Origin: Alcaligenaceae bacterium
Lineage (GTDB): Bacteria; Pseudomonadota; Gammaproteobacteria; Burkholderiales; Burkholderiaceae_B
Reading direction: 5' to 3'
Assembly: GCA_029265795.1 (NCBI GenBank)
Contig: JAJUGV010000022.1
Span: 1-35,183 of the forward strand
DNA length: 35,183 bases
In this document: piece by piece, positions 27,801 to 34,303 of the stretch
Position numbering within the stretch: the stretch's first letter is position 1
Layout: every line of letters begins with the position of its first letter
Made by a program: the position numbers and the translations under genes
Notes under the pieces: generated by a model
The model's database searches: none
Told to the model about the DNA's origin: nothing
Seen by the model: the letters and a program-made list of their open reading frames with translations, nothing else

Positions 27801-27966
27801 CGTCTTTAGTGGGCGTACCCGCAGTGCCCGTCATCAGGCCTTTGGCGCCTCGTATCAAGGTCTCACCGTAGCCCGCCGCGAATGCGGTCGTGCCGCCTGC
27901 TATCAATCCAGTACGCAGCAGCTTGCGGCGCAGCTTGTCGGCTCCAGGTTTGCTTTCTTTACTCAT
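24808..27966 (-). CDS. ttrA: Tetrathionate reductase catalytic subunit TtrA
   Basis: This is a periplasmic molybdopterin enzyme that reduces tetrathionate to thiosulfate in anaerobic respiration. It has 1052 aa, as expected for the large TtrA group of the DMSO reductase family. An N-terminal twin-arginine-type signal (LRRKLLRTG, about 12-20) precedes a hydrophobic stretch. An iron-sulfur motif uses C88, C91, C95 and C151. C268 in NHGSYCGQSYR is the likely molybdenum ligand. A C-terminal molybdopterin dinucleotide-binding domain lies near 880-1010. The ATG overlaps the ttrC stop by 8 nt. Without the regulatory genes next door, a related selenate or polysulfide-type reductase would also be possible. 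Confidence 0.9.
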   Translation of the reverse strand: MSKESKPGADKLRRKLLRTGLIAGGTTAFAAGYGETLIRGAKGLMTGTAGTPTKDAVRGNSLQPEFRIDPVTGRLETHPGQVVSPSSCLGCWTQCGVRVRVDTATNRIIRIAGNPYHPLATTNHAPMETPVREVYAMLGGDNGLEGRATSCARGSAMLEHQTAPHRIRQPLKRVGPRGSGQWKTISFEQLIEEICEGGDLFGEGHVDGLRAIRDVDTLIDPENPEYGPKSNQLLMTDSANEGRTPLINRFGRQAFGTVNISNHGSYCGQSYRVGTGAALGDLVRMPHGKPDWQNSRFGLFIGTAPAQSGNPFQRMGRELAAARSRKEHTYQYVVVSPILPMSSSHAAGSNNRWLPILPGTDLALVMGMIRWILENARYDTKFLSQPGPAAMEAAGEAWWSNATHLLIDDPDHPRYGSFLRGADLGWELPESKDDKKPAEDVYVVQLPDGTLAPHTVAQAAELFVARDVKVVNPDGVETELKVCSSLYKLRSEAQRMTLEEYSRQCGVPVQEIEELAREFTSHGKKAVANSHGGTMNGAGFYTTFAIATLNNLIGNLNVKGGWVMDAGPFGPFGPGPRYNFAQFDGAVKARGVPLSRNRFPYERSSEFKRKREAGQNPYPAKAPWYPAVGGLSSEMLAAGLLGYPYPLKAWINHMSNPVYSMCGFENTLAESLKDPSKLPLFISVDPFINETSALADYIVPDTVTYESWGIGAPWADVVAKSSTVRWPTVEPATERTADGQAICFEALLFAIAKKIGLPGFGKNAMSTRDGEPLDLDRPEDFYVRAIANIAYQAGKPVGEASDDDIAITGLDRWMPTVTERLKPEEVRRVAMVMSRGGRFDRIEDAWDGDRLKIKPGNPVNIWNESVAAMRHSMTGERLSGCPTWHPTRFADGSPMREHFPETDWPLTLSSYKSNLMSSMSIAAKRLRQVHPHNPISLNKEDARALGIQNGDRIRVSTPGGSVEGVALVRAGIRQGAVAIEHGYGHKQLGTVPQWIDGKPTPHNPEHGRGVNLNNLGFPDPTRPEKDNIWVDWVSGAAVRQALPAKVEKITSL

Positions 27967-28999
27967 GACACACTCGCTCTTTGTAAGCTCGTTCCTTGAT
28001 TTCCAGTGCCCATAACACGGCCGTAAGCACTGCCACGCATAGCCCGAAGACGCCTAGGATTCCCATCAGGCCATCGCCTCCCAGCGGCATGGAATACACG
28101 TATAGGCCGGCGCCATATTTGGGCACACCCTGCACGCCCATGAACAAGGCCCAGCGGAAGCCCCACGCGGCTGCGCAGGCTGCACCGGCCAGCAGCACCA
28201 GCGTGATTCGGGATTGCAGCCACCAGCCGGGTCGCAGCCACATGGCCAGAACAATCACTCCAAGCACGACGGATAGCCGGATGCTCGTTCTCCAGATAGG
28301 GAAATTCCGGTATAGGTCGAGGGCTTCGAGAAAGGAGGGTGTCTGCATCACATAGCCGCTCACCACCCAAACCGTTGCCACGGCCAGCAATGCCAGACTC
28401 AGAAAGAGTCCCAGCGTGCCCAGCCATGCGCGCACCGCAATGTTGCGGCCGGCCGGCACACAAAGCGTCAACAGCAGAGCGGCGCTCACGGACGCCAGCC
28501 ATGCAGTCAACGCCAGATTCACCGGCACCCATGGGTTGTTCCACAGTGGTCGGGCACGAACAATGGAGATCTCAGCGCCTGTGTAGATTACGATGCTCAG
28601 CGCAGAAAGAATGAGTGGCACAGACACGATACGCATCCAGCGCTGTGAGCCCCGCCACCAGGCCAGGCACAGGCCAAGAGACAACATGACGAATATTGGC
28701 AGAAGCACTGCACCCATGGACATCCATGACCACGGCGTGAAATGTGCGTAGAAATGCCAGAAGCGGGCCGGCTGATGCAAGTCAGCCAGCAAGGAGACAG
28801 GCGCCGTGATTACCGTTACCGATAGCAGCACAATTAATAACGGCAAGGCCTGTGCGGCGGCGCTTTCCGGCTTGGACCACACGCTCCAGGCAGCCAGTAG
28901 TGCCGCCCCGGTCGACATGCCGACCAGGAAGAAGTACTGCACGGCCCAGGGTAGCCACGCGGCGTCGTAGTGTGGGGTGAGCAATTCTATGATTTGCAT
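27959..28999 (-). CDS. ttrC: Tetrathionate reductase membrane anchor TtrC (NrfD family)
   Basis: This is a 346-aa integral membrane protein of the NrfD/PsrC family that takes electrons from quinol and passes them to TtrB. Nine hydrophobic segments can be counted, the number expected for TtrC, and the N-terminal LTPHYDAAWLPWAVQYFFLVGMS region is typical. GAGGGAG precedes the ATG. ttrB ends 12 nt upstream, and ttrA begins in an 8-nt overlap with this gene's stop. The product is predicted to reside in the cytoplasmic membrane with its active side at the periplasm. Confidence 0.9.
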   Translation of the reverse strand: MQIIELLTPHYDAAWLPWAVQYFFLVGMSTGAALLAAWSVWSKPESAAAQALPLLIVLLSVTVITAPVSLLADLHQPARFWHFYAHFTPWSWMSMGAVLLPIFVMLSLGLCLAWWRGSQRWMRIVSVPLILSALSIVIYTGAEISIVRARPLWNNPWVPVNLALTAWLASVSAALLLTLCVPAGRNIAVRAWLGTLGLFLSLALLAVATVWVVSGYVMQTPSFLEALDLYRNFPIWRTSIRLSVVLGVIVLAMWLRPGWWLQSRITLVLLAGAACAAAWGFRWALFMGVQGVPKYGAGLYVYSMPLGGDGLMGILGVFGLCVAVLTAVLWALEIKERAYKERVCHE

Positions 29000-29011
29000 G
29001 GTCCGCTCCCT

Positions 29012-29806
29012 CTACAGTTGTGGCACCAGCCGCACGCTGGCCTGTCCGTCCACTTCATCAACAAACTCGTCCGGCAATCCGATGTAGAACACGCGTGGCG
29101 AGGTGCCCATGCCTGGTTTGAGAACTTTGATGTCTTCTTTGTGTTCCGCCATCAGGCGGTTGATCTCGCTGTCCTGATCCAGCAGGTCGCCGATGACGCG
29201 CGCGCCGCCTACACAGCTTTCGACGCAGGCCGGCAGCAGGCCCACTTCCAGCCGATGCTCACAGAAGGTGCATTTGTCTGCTGTCTGCGTTTCGCGGTTG
29301 ATGAAACGCGCATCATAGGGACATGCCTGCACACAATAACCGCAAGCTACACAGCGTTCGTTATCTACTAGCACCACACCATCTTCGCGCTGGAAGGTGG
29401 CCTGCACAGGGCACACCGGTACACAGGGTGGGTTTTCGCAGTGGTTGCACAGGCGAGGCAGGCTCACCATGGCCGGGGCGCTGCCATCGTCCTTGTCGAT
29501 TTCATATTGCAGGACTGTGGTGCGAAACTGGCCGATGGGAGGTTGGTTCTCTACTGAGCAGCTCACCGTACATGCCTGGCAACCGATGCATTTGCGTAGG
29601 TCGATCAACATGCCGAAGCGTTTGCCGCTCATACCTGGACGGCGAGGCGGCTGTTCATTCATCGCCGCCTGGACGGGCATGATGGGTATGACGGTGGCAG
29701 AGGCGCCGACGCCAAGCAGCTCTTTGAGAAAGCCGCGCTTACTCTTACAGGGGACAGACGCTGCGGCGTCGGCAGAAACGTTGGTAGGGGGGCTGGCCGG
29801 TTTCAT
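29012..29806 (-). CDS. ttrB: Tetrathionate reductase iron-sulfur subunit TtrB
   Basis: This is a 264-aa ferredoxin-like subunit carrying electrons from TtrC to TtrA. Sixteen cysteines form four groups (C73/76/79/83, C120/123/128/132, C152/155/158/162, C179/182/194/198), enough for four [4Fe-4S] clusters. The N-terminus holds a Tat-type signal reading SKRGFLKEL (22-30), followed by a hydrophobic stretch. The twin arginine is Lys-Arg, a variant documented for Salmonella TtrB. No strong Shine-Dalgarno precedes the ATG at 29806, but later starts would lose the signal. First gene of the ttrBCA block. Confidence 0.92.
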   Translation of the reverse strand: MKPASPPTNVSADAAASVPCKSKRGFLKELLGVGASATVIPIMPVQAAMNEQPPRRPGMSGKRFGMLIDLRKCIGCQACTVSCSVENQPPIGQFRTTVLQYEIDKDDGSAPAMVSLPRLCNHCENPPCVPVCPVQATFQREDGVVLVDNERCVACGYCVQACPYDARFINRETQTADKCTFCEHRLEVGLLPACVESCVGGARVIGDLLDQDSEINRLMAEHKEDIKVLKPGMGTSPRVFYIGLPDEFVDEVDGQASVRLVPQL

Positions 29807-29829
29807 CAGGACTCTACTCTTGCTGAACA

Positions 29830-29838
29830 GGTATATCA
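29830..29838 (-). promoter_or_regulatory. Candidate extended -10 promoter for ttrBCA
   Basis: On the minus strand TGATATACC (29838 to 29830) resembles an extended -10 box, placing the transcript start near 29823, about 17 nt before ttrB. No -35 match is evident, which suits an activated promoter. Confidence 0.4.
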
Positions 29839-29862
29839 GCAGGATAGGGGTTCCCTGATGTC

Positions 29863-29888
29863 GCGCCTATTGGAGGGTTAGTAGGCGC
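29863..29888. promoter_or_regulatory. Inverted repeat upstream of ttrB, possible TtrR site
   Basis: GCGCCTA (29863-29869) and TAGGCGC (29882-29888) are perfect inverted arms 12 nt apart in the 97-nt gap between ttrR and ttrB. The centre lies about 52 bp upstream of the predicted ttrB transcript start, a position common for LuxR/FixJ-type activators. TtrR binding is inference. Confidence 0.4.
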
Positions 29889-29903
29889 CCTAGATGAAAC
29901 TAC

Positions 29904-30548
29904 CTAGGCACCTGAGTCGTCAAGGCAGGAAGCGTCAGCGGTCAGCATCAGACGGGTGAGTTCCGCGGCGTTGCCGACGCCGGTCTTTTCCATGATGTGC
30001 TGCCGGTGTACGTGCACCGTCTTTTCGCTAATGCCCAGCTTGTGCGCCACGACCTTGTTTGGGTCGCCCTGCGCAATCAGGTGTGCCACTTCGTGCTCGC
30101 GCGGAGATAAACGCTCGAGCAGAGCCTTTGCCTGAGCCTGGCGGTTGCTTTCCACCCGACGCTCGCGACAGCGACGCACCGCACAGTCGACGGCGTCGAG
30201 CAAAGCTTGGTCCTTAAACGGTTTTTCCAGAAAGTCACAGGCGCCGGACTTCATCGCCTGAACGGCCATCTCGACGTCGCCGTGCCCCGTCATGAAAATG
30301 ATGGAAATATCCCAGCCCTGGTTGATCAGGTGTTGCTGTAAGGCAAGGCCGCTCATCACCGGCATGCGTATATCCAGCAGCAGGCATCCCATGTCCGCAG
30401 GGGGGGTGGCGTGGGCTGACAGGAAGGCCTCGGCGCTCTCGAATTCCACTACCTTCCATCCCACAGAATCAAGCAGGAAAACGACAGACCGCCGGAATGC
30501 GGCATCGTCATCAATCAGATAAATCGCCAGGTTTTGTGTCGTGTTCAT
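29904..30548 (-). CDS. ttrR: Response regulator TtrR (FixJ/NarL-type)
   Basis: This is a 214-aa transcription activator. The receiver domain (about 7-122) has the acidic pocket DDD (13-15), phospho-acceptor D59 (LLLDIRMPVMSG), T87 and K109 (EKPF). A LuxR-type helix-turn-helix follows (about 144-205: LSPREHEVAHLIAQG, then VAHKLGISEKTVHVHRQHIM). It should activate ttrBCA in response to tetrathionate through TtrS. It starts within the last 38 nt of ttrS, suggesting coupled translation, and is followed by the ttrB promoter region. Confidence 0.92.
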   Translation of the reverse strand: MNTTQNLAIYLIDDDAAFRRSVVFLLDSVGWKVVEFESAEAFLSAHATPPADMGCLLLDIRMPVMSGLALQQHLINQGWDISIIFMTGHGDVEMAVQAMKSGACDFLEKPFKDQALLDAVDCAVRRCRERRVESNRQAQAKALLERLSPREHEVAHLIAQGDPNKVVAHKLGISEKTVHVHRQHIMEKTGVGNAAELTRLMLTADASCLDDSGA

Positions 30549-32370
30549 ACAGTGGCAGGCTCAACGAAAAAATCATTCCAGGACCTTCCGGGGCGGCGCG
30601 CCCCAATAACTGGCCGCCGTGGGCTTCGGCAATACCCTTGCAAATAGACAGCCCCAGGCCAAGGCCATCTTCCTTAGTGGTGTAGAAGGGTTCAAACAGG
30701 TATTCGAGTGCCTGGGCATCCATGCCGGGGCCGAAATCGCGGACATGCAGCCATACCCATCGGCCGTCTTCATTCAGGGTAACCTGTATCCGCTGCTGTT
30801 CGATCGGTAGCGCCCGCATGGCGTCCTGAGCATTCTTGAAGAAGTTCATCAGAATTTGCTGGATCTGAAGCGCGTCGATTTCCACACGGCGTTGCGCCGA
30901 AAGATGATCGATCACCTCGATCTGGGGTGCCACTCGTTGCATCCCCTGAAACAGCTGAATCGTCTCTTCCACCATCCTGCGTAGTTCCAGCGACTCCCTC
31001 GAACCGGGCCGCTTGCGTGCGAAGCCTTTGATGCGCTTCAGAATGCCCGCAGCCGAATCCGAGAGGGTAAGAATGTTTTCTGACGCTTCCTGCACGGCCG
31101 CGTCAGTCAGCCGGCCCGCCTGCAGGCGCCGCAGGAGGCTTTGAGCGTAGTTGGCGATCCCTGCCAATGGCTGGCTGAGCTCATGGGCCAAGGTGCTGGA
31201 AAGTTCGCCAAGCACCGACAGTCTTGCCAGGTGGTCGGCCTGTTCCTGGTTCGCTCGCATGCGCTGCTCGAAGGCCTCGCGCTCCCGCAACGCCTGCTCC
31301 AGCGCCGCCGTTCGGGTGCGCACCAGGTATTCGCTGCGCGCGGTATACAGGCCCCAAAAGAGTAAACCCAGCAATGCCAGCATGCCATAGGGCCAGTAAT
31401 CGCGCACCAGTCGCCGCAGCCCTGTTGTATGCAGATGGGCATAGGGCCCGATCTGCAATTCTCGGAACGTATCACGCACGATCTGGTAATCGGCGGGTAC
31501 CGCCCAGCTCATGCCGTCTTTTTCGCCCTCCATCTGCAGCAGGGCGATCGCCATCGCACGCGCCATGCCAGGGGGAGTCTGGGGCAGTCCGGCCATCGGC
31601 CAATTGGGATAGAGGCGGGTTGAGATCGTGCAGTTCAACTGCGGTTCGTAACGGCCTGACAGGACCCGATAACGCTTCAGCCCATCGGGAAGGTTCTCAA
31701 GCAGGCAGGCACGTATGACACCGGCGTCCACCCGCCCTTCCTCTAAAGCCTCGATAACCTCGGACATAGGGAAGCCGGTGAAGTGCAGGGATTTCAGGTC
31801 GCGTTGCGGGTCGATACCGAGCTCGTCCAGTTCGCGCCAGGCAGTCTGGAACCCCCCAAAGGCATCCGGCGATGTGGCGGCAAGAATGCGACCGCGCAGG
31901 TCGGCCAATGTCTGTAGCTCGGTTCGTTCGCGCGGGACGATGACGGCCGCTCCCACTGCAATATTCGCAGCCGGAAGCCGACCATGTTCCAGCGTGGCGA
32001 TGCGACTGGCGCCGTCACTGTACTCCAGCTCCACATACTGGCCGGGGTTGGTGAGCACAAAATCCAGCGCGCCGGATGAAACCTGGGCTCTTAACGCATC
32101 CAGGTCGCCATAGTAAACGTGGAGCTCGTACTGGGGCAGCGCGGCTTCAAGGTGCTGACGCAGGCTTTGCCATTCACGTTCTGCCGTTTCCTGACCCAGG
32201 TAGGCGAGGATCCCCAGACGCAGCGGCGCCCGATCTTCGCGCGCCGCGTCGTGCTGTGCAGGTGGTACAGGGCCGTCGAAAGGATGGCCGGGAGCCGGTG
32301 AGGTGCCGGCATAGAGAAGGGGGCAGACATGAAGAAGCAGTGCGCCGATAGAAACGCGTAGCAGAGACAT
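30511..32370 (-). CDS. ttrS: Tetrathionate sensor histidine kinase TtrS
   Basis: This is a 619-aa membrane sensor kinase. After a signal peptide (1-22), a periplasmic PhnD-like substrate-binding domain (about 48-290, RLGILAYLG then DFVLTNPGQYVELE) is followed by one membrane segment (about 327-342). The HisKA box has H396 (LGELSSTLAHELSQPLAG), with N513 of the N box (NFFKNAQDAM) and glycine boxes DFGPGMD and GLGLGLSICKGI. The periplasmic domain architecture is characteristic of TtrS. I chose the ATG at 32370; a TTG four codons upstream (32382) is also open, and neither has a strong ribosome-binding site. Confidence 0.9.
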   Translation of the reverse strand: MSLLRVSIGALLLHVCPLLYAGTSPAPGHPFDGPVPPAQHDAAREDRAPLRLGILAYLGQETAEREWQSLRQHLEAALPQYELHVYYGDLDALRAQVSSGALDFVLTNPGQYVELEYSDGASRIATLEHGRLPAANIAVGAAVIVPRERTELQTLADLRGRILAATSPDAFGGFQTAWRELDELGIDPQRDLKSLHFTGFPMSEVIEALEEGRVDAGVIRACLLENLPDGLKRYRVLSGRYEPQLNCTISTRLYPNWPMAGLPQTPPGMARAMAIALLQMEGEKDGMSWAVPADYQIVRDTFRELQIGPYAHLHTTGLRRLVRDYWPYGMLALLGLLFWGLYTARSEYLVRTRTAALEQALREREAFEQRMRANQEQADHLARLSVLGELSSTLAHELSQPLAGIANYAQSLLRRLQAGRLTDAAVQEASENILTLSDSAAGILKRIKGFARKRPGSRESLELRRMVEETIQLFQGMQRVAPQIEVIDHLSAQRRVEIDALQIQQILMNFFKNAQDAMRALPIEQQRIQVTLNEDGRWVWLHVRDFGPGMDAQALEYLFEPFYTTKEDGLGLGLSICKGIAEAHGGQLLGRAAPEGPGMIFSLSLPLYEHDTKPGDLSD

Positions 32371-32432
32371 AGAGCCGACCAAGTGACGGGCAACATGCGG
32401 ATTTTAGACGGTCGAATATGACTAATAGTAAC

Positions 32433-32449
32433 TTGACGTGTATTGACGT
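32433..32449. repeat. Two TTGACGT direct repeats one helical turn apart
   Basis: TTGACGT occurs at 32433-32439 and 32443-32449, a 10-nt spacing that puts both on one face of the helix, in the divergent gap between ttrS and the substrate-binding protein gene. The second copy can also serve as a -35 hexamer with TATTAG (32466-32471) 17 nt on. Regulator binding is inference. Confidence 0.4.
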
Positions 32450-32503
32450 TTCTGAAGCGTTTGGCTATTAGGGGGAATGCGGGGATTTGTTTCATTTCGG
32501 CGG

Positions 32504-32512
32504 TGGTATAGT
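32504..32512 (+). promoter_or_regulatory. Candidate extended -10 promoter for the ABC transporter genes
   Basis: TGGTATAGT fits the extended -10 pattern, about 60 nt before the start codon. The upstream -35 region is a weak match. Confidence 0.45.
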
Positions 32513-32571
32513 CCTGACAATTGGCTGAATACCGCCGCTACATAACAACGACTAACGAGGAGACAAGCACC

Positions 32572-34182
32572 ATGAGCGCCACTAGCTGGACCGCCAAATT
32601 GGCTGTCGGAATCACGCTTTCCACGGGCCTCGCCGCTGCAGGCTTTGCCCAAGAAAGGGTGCAGCCGATAGTGCTGGACACCACCACCGAAGCCTATGAC
32701 CCCATCCGTTACGAAGCGGCCTACATCGTTGCCGACGCTTGGCGGGAACTGGGTCTCGAGGTCACAGTAAGACCCACCGAATTCTCCACTTTGTTGGGTC
32801 GCTTCTACGACCAGCAAGATTTCGATGCATCCATACTCGGCTGGTCGGGTCGTATAGACAGACTGGACCCTCAGTTCTACATGGGAACCTTATATTCCGG
32901 CCAGTCCGGCAAGGGCGGAACGAACGCAGGCGGCTATAGCAACCCCAAATACGACGAACTGTTTGAAGCCCAGTCGCGCGAGTTCGATCTCGAGAAGCGA
33001 CAGCAGCTCGTGCATGAGGCCCAGGAGGTCTACATGCCGGATGCGCCCCTGGCCATTCTTTTCTATCGTGACGAGGTCGTGGCCTACAACAATCAGACCT
33101 TCGAATCTATGGTCAGCATGGCGGGCGAAGGTTTGTATTCCGAATGGGGGCCGATGCAGGCCGTGCCCAAGGGCAATACTAAGATTCTGCGCATCGGCGG
33201 CCCACAGCCCCCAGACAACCTGAATCCACTTGCCTCTAACTCGGTGTGGGGCTGGAAGTGGATGCGGCTTTACTACGACCGTCTGGTACGCCTGGATCCA
33301 AACGTAGAGCCGGTGTTGTGGGCGGCCAAGTCCGTGGTGCCCGTGAATGATGTCACCATTGACGTCACTCTGCGCGAAGGCATGCGCTTTCATGACGGCG
33401 AGCCGCTGACCGCAGACGACGTCGCCTTCACCTTCAATTACTACCTGAAGAACGAGAGCTACTCTTACTTCGACGCCTACCTGGCGCCCCTTGCAGGTGT
33501 GGAGAAGGTGGACGACATGACGGTGCGCTTCAACATGAAGACGCCGTCGGCCTCTTTTGCCACGATCACGCTGTCGCAGATTCCCATCCTGCCCGAGCAT
33601 ATCTGGTCAAAGATCGAAAACCCCGGCGAGCTGACTCCCGAGCAAATCCCCATGGTGGGTTCCGGGCCGTTCAAGTTCGAGCGCTTTGATCGCGGCGAGT
33701 TCATGTCGCTTGCGAAATACACCGAGCATTTCCATGCACCGGAGATCGCCATCGACGGGGTGGAGTTCCGCATTTTCGCCGACATGGAAGGTGTGTTTAC
33801 GGCCCTGCAGACTCAACAGATCGATATGACTGCATGGCGTATGGAAGCCGGGCAAATCCCACTGGCAGAAGCGGCAGATCACCTCACAGTCGTGAGCGTG
33901 CCGGACTTCGGCTACTACCATCTGACCTTCAACTCTCGTCGCGGCAGCTTTAGCGATCGGGCTTTCCGTCGTGCGCTCACTATGGCGATGGATCGCGAGC
34001 GCATGGTCAACGTCCTGCTGGATGGTCGTGGCGAGGTCGGCTCAACCGTCATCGCGCCGGTCAATACCTTCTGGCACAACGCCTTCACCGAAACGTTCGA
34101 GTTCAACCTTGAGGCGGCGAAGGAAGAGCTTAAGCAGGCGGGCTACACCTGGGACAGCGAAGGGCGTTTACTGAAGCCTTAA
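32572..34182 (+). CDS. Peptide/nickel-type ABC substrate-binding protein, apparently circularly permuted
   Basis: This is a 536-aa periplasmic binding protein of solute-binding family 5. The ATG at 32572 has GGAGA 8 nt upstream and begins a signal peptide (1-27, ends GFAQE). The segment order is unusual. Residues about 30-198 match the normally C-terminal part of the family (FDASILGWSG, then GGYSNPKYDELFEAQSRE, KRQQLVHEAQEV, DAPLAILFYRDEVVAYN). Residues about 203-536 match the normally N-terminal and middle parts (LNPLASN, YDRLVRLDP, then FHDGEPLTADDV at 273-284, GSGPFKFERF, LTFNSRRG, RRALTMAMDRE) and end at the usual domain hinge (AKEELKQAGYTWDSEGRLLKP). A permease gene follows. The ligand (peptide, nickel or other) cannot be told. 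Confidence 0.88.
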   Translation: MSATSWTAKLAVGITLSTGLAAAGFAQERVQPIVLDTTTEAYDPIRYEAAYIVADAWRELGLEVTVRPTEFSTLLGRFYDQQDFDASILGWSGRIDRLDPQFYMGTLYSGQSGKGGTNAGGYSNPKYDELFEAQSREFDLEKRQQLVHEAQEVYMPDAPLAILFYRDEVVAYNNQTFESMVSMAGEGLYSEWGPMQAVPKGNTKILRIGGPQPPDNLNPLASNSVWGWKWMRLYYDRLVRLDPNVEPVLWAAKSVVPVNDVTIDVTLREGMRFHDGEPLTADDVAFTFNYYLKNESYSYFDAYLAPLAGVEKVDDMTVRFNMKTPSASFATITLSQIPILPEHIWSKIENPGELTPEQIPMVGSGPFKFERFDRGEFMSLAKYTEHFHAPEIAIDGVEFRIFADMEGVFTALQTQQIDMTAWRMEAGQIPLAEAADHLTVVSVPDFGYYHLTFNSRRGSFSDRAFRRALTMAMDRERMVNVLLDGRGEVGSTVIAPVNTFWHNAFTETFEFNLEAAKEELKQAGYTWDSEGRLLKP

Positions 34183-34242
34183 ACCGCTAACGTACGCCGT
34201 TACCCATTCCGAATTCGAACATGAACGGCGTATCGGAAAGGC

Positions 34243-34267
34243 GGGGGCGCTCATTTTGAGCGCCTCC
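34243..34267 (+). other. Hairpin between binding-protein and permease genes
   Basis: GGGGGCGCTC (34243-34252) pairs with GAGCGCCTCC (34258-34267) over 10 bp with one G-T wobble and a 5-nt ATTTT loop. There is no T tract. Such hairpins often protect the 3' end of abundant binding-protein mRNA and lower permease expression; that role here is inference. Confidence 0.6.
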
Positions 34268-34303
34268 TTCCTCGCTGCCATGCCGTCCAGGAGCGTCTGA
34301 ATC

